From: Saussurea involucrata | Lineage: Eukaryota > Streptophyta > Magnoliopsida > Asterales > Asteraceae | DNA: 64,000 bases | Assembly (NCBI GenBank): GCA_033807775.1 | Contig: CM066315.1 | Span: 63,186,320-63,250,319, forward strand | Reading direction: 5' to 3' | In this document: positions 56,376-64,000 of the stretch, piece after piece | Numbering within the stretch: the stretch's first letter is position 1 | How the letters are laid out: each line of letters starts with the position of its first letter | Program-made: the position numbers and the translations under genes | The notes under the pieces: model-generated | Databases searched by the model: none | Told to the model about the DNA's origin: nothing | The model's input: the letters and a program-made list of their open reading frames with translations, nothing else

Positions 56376-59300
56376 TGTTGGTCCCGAAGGGTTATACAAG
56401 TTTGTAGAAGGGGGGGGGGTTGAATACAAACACACGATTTTTACTTTTCTAAATTGTTTATTGATAAATCAAGACAATTTAGAACTTGTTGCGGAACAAG
56501 ATCAAGGACTAATCCTAATCTAAACAAGTTAAGAACACTAAGTTTCTTGCACTAGAATAAGATGGAAAGGGGATAAGGAAATTACGAGTAATAACCTATT
56601 GATAGACGGGTTTACACCCCCCTAAATCTACCGCAAGTGTGCATGGGGATCTTCAGTTGGTGCACCTCCAAACATGTTCGATTGCACCAATTGGATGGTA
56701 CCAAGCTTGATTTCAAAATTATCAGCAGCTATCGGAGGTGCATATGGTCCTCGTTGTGCAACGCCCATGTTCGGGTTGGCGAAATTCCTCATTGGTACCC
56801 TTTGTGGTGGCGGTGGTGGTTGATTGACATTGTGATTGATCCCATGATTGGCGTTGTGATTGAGATTATGATTGATCCCATTGTTGACACCATTGTTGAC
56901 ATTGTCATTGACGCCATGATTAACATTGTAGTTGTTGCCAACGCCGTGATTGACATTATTGTTGGCGTTATGATTGACGTTGTTGTTGAGACCATGATTG
57001 GCGTTATTGTGGTTTTGATTGTTCGCATTCACATTTGGAATTGGTTGACCATTGCCCATTGGAGGACCATTGTTGATGGGCATCCTCTCTTCCCAATCAT
57101 ATTGAACGTGGACATTGACGTCAGCCATTCTGTTTCGTGCTTGTCGTCTCAGGTCTCTGGCAGTTCTTTCTATTTCCGGGTCAATCGGTAGTAATTCCCG
57201 AAATAGTCTCCTTCTTGGCATAAACCAAGAGGTAACCTGAAACAGAGAATATAGAATCTCAAAACCCAAAAATATATGAACTTTCAAAGCAGATTATAAT
57301 AAAATAAAAACAGGGTGTCTAATGTAATAATTTCTACAGCTGGTAGTGATATTCACACAAAACAGGTTCCCCGGCAACGACGCCAAAAACTTGATAGGCG
57401 GGTTTACACCCCCCTAAATCTACCGCAAGTGTACGGGTCGAATCAAGTAATAGTACTTATAAAGTACGAGTATCGAACCAAAGGAACCAGGTGTCTAGTA
57501 CCACAATGACGTGATTAAATTATTAACTAGACTAATTCAAATTGATTTGGATTGCTGATTATCGGAAACACGAATTAAAACTTTGATTAATTCAGATAAG
57601 AGAGAGAGTTGGAGGGTTGGTTTTCCTCATGAAAACAATCAATTAGCTAAACAGGTTTGACATGATTGAAATAACTTCAGGATGAAAAGCATGATCACAA
57701 TCCATTACTATACTCTATCAAGCTATAGCAAAAATCATTCAAAACATTGTATCATCTTTCGATCTAGACAATTATAATTGAACAATCAGTGATTAAAAGC
57801 CACAAAGAACGACATATCATATTTCTATCTCAAAATCGTCCAAGACATAAAGGATTAATTAAATCTCAAAACTTCTCTCGAACGTTATAAGATTCATAAA
57901 ATCAAATAATAGTTGATCGGACTATTACAAGCATTAAGAACAATCCCAAATGTTTCATCCATCTAAATAAAACAAATCACATCTATCTGTAAAGCTAAAC
58001 GATTATCAAACCATGATTCACACCAACCCCCCAACATGAACGGATTAGTTCATGTTGGGGGTTTCAAAACTCAGAAATGAAAAGATGGAAATGAAAGTAA
58101 ACATGCTTTGCCTAAAAGAAAAGAAATCTAAAAACTCCCTGAAAAGCCTAAGCCGCCGATGAACGTATTCGATTCTCCTTGTTGATTCTCGTTACTTGAT
58201 GTTTCTAGCCCTTTTCTCGCCTTCAAAAATCGCCTTCTATCACCCAAAATCGCCCAGAAAGAGTCTCCAGCCGTAACTCCTTCATAATGCCCTCAACCCT
58301 AGCAGATAAATAGAATAAAAACGCTCAGGGGCTTGGCGCATCTGGTGGCGCGTGTGGAGACGCGCATAGGACTGGAGTGCGAAATGAACAGGGGGCTGCG
58401 CGTCTGGTGGCGCGTCTGGAGGCGCGCATAGCGCTGTTTGTCCCGAAAATCAGAATTTCTCTTTTTCGCTCCGGAAGTTGCCAACTTGCTCCAATTTATC
58501 CAAAAACTCTTCCTTCATCATTCTTTCCCAAAAACCTGTACTTACTCACAAAAATCATTAAATTCTACTATTTTTACTCGGGAACTTACAACAAACAGAA
58601 CAAATTCGGGATCAAAATAATGTCGGAAAACGACATTATCACCTAACACACAGTAGTAAGGAAGAATAAGAAGATGGCTGAGCACACTTCATTTCTGAAG
58701 TAGGGTTCTTCTTATATACTGCATGCATTTAATGCATGGCAGTATTGCTTTACACGTGGCAGCAGCTGAGTGGTTGTATGTCACTGACCTTTGTAGACAA
58801 CCTTAGTAGCCGCATGGTGCACAGTGTAGAATCAGAGTTTGTTGTACGATTCTAGACAGAAGGGATGTCCGTTCTGACATTTCGTACGGAGACGTGCAAG
58901 GGGGGAAAGACAAAAGTAACTTGTAGAGGAAGACTTCATGATCAGCTTTCGTTGAATCAGTACTTTATCAGTGAATGATAAAGCTCATCGATTGCTGAAG
59001 TCTTCTACTTGTAACTTCACGTTGAGTGGACAAATCTTGGCTTCGCTGATATCCGCATCAGTTCATTAGTAGACTTGTCGCTGTTCTTGAGCTTGATCTT
59101 CGACTTCAGCGTAGAACATATGTTGACGTGAAACTTGTCTTCAGGGATCATAAGTAAACAACTAACTTATCAGCGATTTATCACAGAGACTGAACAGGCT
59201 CAGAGCTACTGGATGAATAGTGTTCCCTGAACTTTAAACTTAAAGAGTGAGAGTTCCTATCAGCGGTACTGTAAAGTCTTAGTACTTATAAGAGATAGAG

Positions 59301-59388
59301 AAACTCTAATACATATTGTTTACTTACAATTTTCACTAAGTGTTTTAAGAGAGGGTCATTATCAAATCACTGAGGGTTTGGATCAACA
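56376..59388 (-). repeat. 3' LTR of the Sirevirus-like element, interrupted (copy 2)
   Basis: This copy is still attached to the element interior (59389 onward), so it is the original 3' LTR. The polypurine tract complement is at 59389-59398. Confidence 0.9.
56600..58641 (-). mobile_element. Athila/Tat-type gypsy deletion derivative (copy 2)
   Basis: Same length and structure as copy 1: primer site at 57368-57385, LTR at 57392-58641, truncated gag at 56628-57221. Confidence 0.87.
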
Positions 59389-59601
59389 ATCCCCCCCTAT
59401 TTGATTATGACATAGCAACAAAAAAATTGCTAAGTATGAAAACATAAGGATAAAAAGAACTCATAAAATATTTGTCCCTTTTACTGTTTTGTGGGATCTT
59501 TTCAGTACTGATGGAGTAAAGTACATTCGCTGAACTTTTTCTTTAAAACTTCATAAGGATTACAAAGGGAAGTGGAAAAATTACAAGTACAACAAATAAA
59601 A

Positions 59602-60610
59602 TTACAAGTACAGAAGATATAGACAGATAAGGATAGAAGAATTATAAGAGAGGTCCAATCCGTCAATAGGTTCTTCCTTAATGAGAAGTTCATCAAGGGT
59701 CTTTGATGTGGGAATCATCCAGTCAGGGACCGTTACACCTTGATCCTTTTTGTTCTTTGCTTCTTCAAAAATCAAGGGCTTAAGGTATCGAGCCTGAAGG
59801 TCGCGTCTGAATTCACACCAGTAGATGAGATCTCTGAGCTGTTCGATGGGAGTGATGGGAAGCTCATAGATGCGTTGAAAGTGTTGTCTTCCATCATAGT
59901 CTAAAAAGAAGATACCATAGGGTTCGCTTAAGACTTTTCCAGGGATTAAAGTTTCACCAAGAGGCAGAGAGGTGTCAAGCGCTGAGAGGTCAGGGTTAGG
60001 ACCAAGTACTTCAGCACGAGAGAAACCAATACCTGTTTTGTTTCGTATAGGAGGACCTGAGCCTGAAGATTTCAGATTTTTCTTTGCAGAGGCCCTTCTT
60101 TTTTGAGTTGGAAGAGGAGAGGGATGAGGAATATCCACAGCAGAAGAAACCAAGTCGATCTGAGAATTTACAATCTTCTCGACATGGCTCTTGAATTTTG
60201 AGCGAGATCGCTGAATGGCTATTCGTATCTCCAACCATTCAGAGAAACCAAACTTCTTTAATGAAGTAGCGTAAAAGGTTTGCTTGGTTTCGTCTTCTCT
60301 GAATACGTCAACTTCAACAACAGGAACGTCTACAAACGTTTTTCCTCTGATATTTACCTTGTTGATTCTGGATGGTCGAGATCGATAGTTCACTCTTTCG
60401 TTGCACCATTCCAAAGTAGAATCAGATACCTTGGTCTTTTCTTCAACGATCCTCTGGACGTCTTCCCATAACTGACGTTGGACTTCGATGGGAGTTCTTT
60501 TCAGCGCTGGGTCTTTCACTGATTGTTGGGCAAGCTGGATGGCAAGAGCCTTATCTTTTTCTTCAGCTTCCTTCTTTTCGGCGAGTAATCTTACAGCTCT
60601 GAGGTGATCA
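59602..60610 (-). pseudogene. 3' ORF of the Sirevirus-like element, C-terminal segment
   Basis: A minus-strand frame open for over 330 codons to TAA near 59602. It has an N-terminal charged coiled coil (LLAEKKEAEEKDKALAIQLA), a middle with VDVPVVEVDVFREDETKQTF and KKFGFSEWLEIRIAIQRSRS, a basic Ser-rich patch (QKRRASAKKNLKSSGSG), and a conserved-looking end (PYGIFFLDYDGRQHFQRIYE, LRDLIYWCEFRRDLQARYLK). No known domain. The solo LTR at 60616 cuts it from its upstream part. A truncated copy is at 53260-53983, lacking four residues (HPSP) found here. Confidence 0.75.
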
Positions 60611-60615
60611 GTGAA

Positions 60616-61566
60616 TGTTGGTCCCGAAGGCCTATACAAGTTTGTAGAAGGGGGGGTTGAATACAAACACACAGATTTTACTTTTCTAAATTGTTTATTG
60701 ATAAATCATTAACAATTTACAGCTTGTTGCGGAAACAAGATTAAGGATAAACCTAAATCTAAACAAGTTGGAACACTAAGGTTTCTTGCACTAAGAGAGA
60801 TAAGGAAATACAAATAATAACCTATCTTGAGATAAGAGATTGAACTTGTCCAGAGTTAGCAAGTTACTTCAAATGAAGTGGGTTCATCTCTTTATATACT
60901 GCATGCATTTAATGCAAGTCAGTATACACTTTACACGTGTCATCAGTTGGTTGGTTGCATGTCATTGACCTTTGTTGACAACCTTAGTAGCCGCATGGAT
61001 GAACAGTGTAGTATCAGAGTGGTTGTACGATTTCAGATAGTCGGAGGTTATTTTCTGACATTTCGTACGGAGTCGTGCAAGGGTGGTTAAGACAAAAGTA
61101 CTTTGTACGGAGGACTTCATGATCAGCTTTCGTTGATTCAGAGCATTATCATTATCTATTCAGCGAATGATAAAGTTCAGTGATAGCTGAAGTCTTGTAC
61201 TTGATACTTAACGTTGAGTGGACAAATCTGAGTCTTCGCTGATCCGCATCAGTTCATTAGGAGACTTGAGCTTGATCTTCGACTTCAGCGTAGAACCTTT
61301 GATGACATGAAACTTGTCTTCAGGGATCATAAGTAAACAACTAACTTATCAGCGATCATCATAATGACTGAACAGACTCAGAGCATTAATGGTGAACATT
61401 GTTCGCCGAATGTTTAACTTAAAGAGCGAGAGTTCCTATCAGCGGTACTGTAAGATCTTAGTACTTATCAGCGATAGTGAAACTCTGATACATATTGTTT
61501 ACTTACAATTTTCACTAAGTATATAAGAGAGGGTCATTATCAAATCACTGAGGGTTTGGATCAACA
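60616..61566 (-). mobile_element. Solo LTR, 951 bp, TSD GTGAA
   Basis: TGTTGGTCCCGAAGGCC...GGTTTGGATCAACA, flanked by exact GTGAA on both sides (60611-60615, 61567-61571). Related to the LTR at 56376-59388 but uninterrupted and clearly diverged. It splits the 3' ORF of the same element family. Confidence 0.95.
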
Positions 61567-61571
61567 GTGAA

Positions 61572-62017
61572 TTCTTTCTTCGAAAGTCTAAACTTTGTAG
61601 AAGCAGGAATTTTGTCACGAGGAAGAATGATTCGCTGATCTTCAAGCTGTTTGATCATTGCATCTCTCTTTTCTTGATCCTCTTCACTTAGCTTTTGAGG
61701 AGCTAAGGAAGGTCTGTTTTTGCTAGAGAGAAGTTGTTCTCCAGGTTCATCGGTCTCAGTGATTAAATCCAAGACCGGGATTATTTCTTTAGCTCTTGTG
61801 GCTGGGATTATTGTTGGTGTAGTTGTAGGAGCTTCAGAGGGATCCTCAAACAGGGGAGAGGACTAGCTGAAACACAGCGATTGTTTAAGTAAGAACATGG
61901 GAAGAAAGAGATAAAAAAGAATGGGGTTTAAGTGTATAGAGGTTTTATAGATAGAAGGATTGAGATTGAGAAGGGATAGAGGAGGGATGCAGTATAAGGG
62001 AAGAGAAGATTTTGTAC
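61572..62017 (-). pseudogene. 3' ORF segment and 155-bp intron of the Sirevirus-like element
   Basis: Exon 61862-61572 reads TETDEPGEQLLSSKNRPSLA and EEDQEKRDAMIKQLEDQRII up to the solo LTR. Upstream, 62017-61863 looks like an intron: donor CAG|GTACAAAA, acceptor TTTCAGCTAG|TCC, phase 0 on both sides; an unspliced frame stops at 61928-61930. Confidence 0.68.
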
Positions 62018-63063
62018 CTGACAAGCTGGCTTAATCTGAAGGATAGCCAGATTGCCTTCTGCAGCGAGGCCTTTGTTTTTGCTTTTGTCAGCTTCAGACG
62101 CTGCAGGATTTGTCTTGGTCGTCTCCCCTGATGGTTCATTTATCGAAATCCCTTTCACAGGGACCTTCTTGGGCTCAACGAAGAAGAAGTCATCATCATC
62201 ATCGTCATCATCATCATCTTTAGGGGATGATGATGGTTCTTCATCATCAATATCGATGGGTTCTTCGTCTTCAGCTTCCTCTTCTTCTTCAGACTCGACC
62301 TCATTAGCGTAAGGTTCGGTCACATCAGCAACGGCTTCTTTGTGTTGCTCTTCGAGTTGCTCCCCCTCAGATACAGAGAGAGGTTTCTCGGTTCCCTCAG
62401 GGTTTTCAACTCCCTGAGGTTGTGAAGTAGAAGCAGCAGTTTCATTTTTCTTCTCCCCCTCATCATTACGGGGAAGGTCTTCAGCTCTCTTCTCCCCCTC
62501 TTTCACATGATGAGGAGGGGAGGCAAGAGGAATATCAGCAGCATCAGCAACATCATCAGTATGAGAATAACTGTCTTCTAGGCCAGTGATTCCCATGCAT
62601 ATCTCAACCACTGCTAATCTGTCATCTAGGCCAGATATAGCAGGATGGAGGCTTTGAAGATCCTCTTGATCCGTCTGAGTAAAATGCGATGGAGTGCACG
62701 TTGGAGCATTCAGACGATCGAGAATTTGCTGCAGTAGATTGGTGGCAGCGCTGTCATCTGTCCTTAAGAAGGACACTTCTGTCTTCAGCGACGTGACTTC
62801 GCTGGACAGGTTTGTATGGGAGAAGTTTAGATTGGTGATGGCAGCCGAGTTTTCAGCAAGAGTAGCAGCAAAAGTTGCAATGCTGCCATCCAGCTTCTCC
62901 AGATCAGCACTGGAGGCTTTCTTTTCGACCTCAATGGTCAGCGTCTTCAGATTTTCTCCAGCGTTTGTAACCGCTGAAGAGTTTGCCGAGAGAGTGAAGG
63001 TGAGTGATTCCACCTTTGTTTCCAACTCTTTCAGGGAGTTCTTGATATCTCCCAAATTAGGAC
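62018..63063 (-). CDS. 3' ORF segment: coiled coil plus acidic domain
   Basis: An exon of about 350 codons. The N-terminal part is a long coiled coil (GDIKNSLKELETKVESLTFT, LKTLTIEVEKKASSADLEKL). The middle (LQQILDRLNAPTCTPSHFTQ) leads to a highly acidic tract (ESEEEEEAEDEEPIDIDDEE and a ten-Asp run near 62190-62220) and a Lys-rich end. It resembles a chaperone- or chromatin-like acidic protein in composition only. The function is unknown. Flanked by intron signals on both sides. Confidence 0.7.
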
Positions 63064-63233
63064 CTGAGAAAGTTATGAACTTATGAACATAGGAAAGCTC
63101 AGAAGTTTGGGGTTGAGAAAGATTAGTGTTTGGGATATTGTGTATACATGCAGGAGGGTTGGCGAAGTTGTAAAAACCTCGAAAACCTGTAAAAGTTTCA
63201 TAGTCGTCTTCAATCCATGACGAATTAAAGTAC
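63064..63233 (-). other. Probable 170-bp intron in the 3' ORF
   Basis: Donor CTGCAG|GTACTT at 63233, acceptor TTTCTCAG|GTCC at 63064; phase 1 on both sides. Splicing is inferred. Confidence 0.7.
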
Positions 63234-64000
63234 CTGCAGGTCCTGTGGATTGTCCTATCATCCTCTGAAGATGTTCAGCAGCAGTGTCGCTGAGGAGGAT
63301 GTTTGTTGAAGAGAATAGGGGAAGAGATTGAGTGACCAAAGGAGAGGTGGGGGGAATGATGGTTGAGAAAGTGGGTTGGGTGCGGGGTTCAGCGTTGGAT
63401 CCGCTGTCAATCACTTCAGTCACTAGAGGGACTGAAGGAGGTGGGTTATGTTCCAAGTTTATAACTTCAGCGTTTAGAGACGCTGAAACTGGGATGGAAG
63501 GGGTGGCTTGATCAGCTGCGGCAGAGCGTACCACTGAACTATCCATCAGCTCTTCAAGATGAGCTGTGGAGTCTTTAGCATGTGAATGCTGGGGGGTTGC
63601 TCCTTGGTTTTCTTGATCCTTTTGGAACCAAGTTGGGAAGTAGATTGTTTCCTTTTTCGAGAAGGAGTGAAGGGTGCAGCTTGGGTATCAGCGGTGGGGA
63701 TTTCCACTGAATGAGCCGCAGAAGTAGAAGAATGAGGATTAAGAAGAGATAAAAGAGTAGTAAGACGTACCTCATTTGCCAGCGGCTTGAAGTCGAGCAC
63801 CTTAGGGCCAACCTGAGAGAGTCTCAGATCACCCTCTTTTGGGTACTTGTCCCCAAGTCCCTGTTGAAAGACGACGCTGATGAATCTAAGATATGGAACC
63901 CATGAAGGTCTATCAGCCATATCTACTCTGAATGCAAGGTCGTCATAGATGATCGAGGCCCAATCAACATGGAGACCCTTCAGCAATGCATAGCCCATGG
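63234..64000 (-). pseudogene. 3' ORF upstream segment, frameshifted, runs off window
   Basis: Two minus-strand frames. 63998-63546 begins in an open region (YALLKGLHVDWASIIYDDLA, SWVPYLRFISVVFQQGLGDK), then has a nuclear-signal-like SRKRKQSTSQLGSKRIKKTK. A frameshift in a six-C run at 63591-63596 leads into 63546-63234 (VRSAAADQATPSIPVSASLN, AAEHLQRMIGQSTGPAG). The VPYLRF...LGDKYPK part resembles ORFs I recall from Asteraceae Sirevirus-type repeats. The true start is beyond 64000. Confidence 0.68.

Larger units (their letters stand above)
53984..60337. repeat. Tandem segmental duplication, copy 2 (6354 bp)
   Basis: Starts AATAACAAGTTTGACTGCGG directly after copy 1 and ends GTCTACAAAC at 60337, where unique sequence resumes. 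The breakpoints share AAC. Confidence 0.97.
59389..64000 (-). mobile_element. Interior of a Sirevirus-like LTR element, continues past window
   Basis: Polypurine tract (AGGGGGGG on minus) next to the 3' LTR, a 200-bp spacer, then a long intron-containing ORF. No pol domain in the visible 4.6 kb; whether pol exists beyond 64000 is unknown. Confidence 0.75.

Noticed and set aside
62160..62230. GATGAT-rich stretch as a simple-sequence repeat only
   Set aside because: It is in frame as an Asp run within a longer acidic ORF on the minus strand, so it is treated as coding.
63698..63772. A third small intron (GTACGT...TTCAG) in the Sirevirus-like ORF
   Set aside because: Splicing would move the basic SRKRKQ segment out of frame; the unspliced frame is the better-looking protein.

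Overview
The window is plant nuclear DNA made almost entirely of nested, mostly broken transposable elements. I find no intact host gene and no rRNA or tRNA gene. Primer-binding sites complementary to plant initiator tRNA-Met, a chromodomain Ty3/gypsy element, Sirevirus-like Ty1/copia derivatives, a CACTA (En/Spm) element, Helitrons and a hAT-type MITE all point to a repeat-rich angiosperm. The gag and 3' ORF families look like those I associate with Asteraceae (lettuce/sunflower group). That placement is recollection and cannot be proved here.

Layout. (1) 1-8140: Tekay-like Ty3/gypsy chromovirus, + strand, 5' LTR cut by the window edge, inserted into (2) a minus-strand Ty1/copia element (8141-17643) whose leader is split by (3) a 6.0-kb CACTA element (9861-15884, TSD ACA). 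The CACTA carries a seven-exon TnpA/Ptta-like gene but no visible TnpD transposase. (4) 17644-19162: no recognised gene. (5) 19163-31071: two related Helitron 5' ends and one 3' end, all minus strand, with captured exon-like pieces. This block is interrupted by a hAT MITE (21729-22099, 8-bp TSD) and by a pol-less Sirevirus-like LTR element (22930-30178, TSD TAATC). (6) 31275-48302: an old, internally deleted minus-strand copia element. Its RT is split by a + strand copia element (32461-40242, whose 3' LTR holds a nested solo LTR) and by a second, minus-strand copia element (40347-47519, TSD TGTTT) with near-identical LTRs but a ruined interior. (7) 47621-60337: a direct tandem duplication of about 6.36 kb. 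Each copy holds an old LTR, a short A-tailed retroposon, a copia RNase H fragment, part of a gypsy LTR, and the 3' LTR of a Sirevirus-like element that is itself interrupted by a 2.0-kb deletion derivative of an Athila/Tat-type gypsy element. (8) 59389-64000: the interior of that Sirevirus-like element, with a long minus-strand ORF that has two GT-AG introns, is split by a solo LTR (TSD GTGAA), and runs off the window.

How the parts relate: most coding regions are retroelement Gag/Pol segments with stops or frameshifts, so few of these copies could move alone. Several (the pol-less 7.25-kb element, the decayed element with fresh LTRs, the TnpD-less CACTA, the gag-only gypsy derivative) have intact ends and look mobilised in trans. 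The most unusual signals are a frame-controlling 79-bp intron between gag and protease, periodic TCCGGA palindrome arrays, repeated stem-loop plus polypurine modules, an ORF translated through the polypurine tract into the LTR, and a tandem-duplication junction that builds a chimeric ORF.
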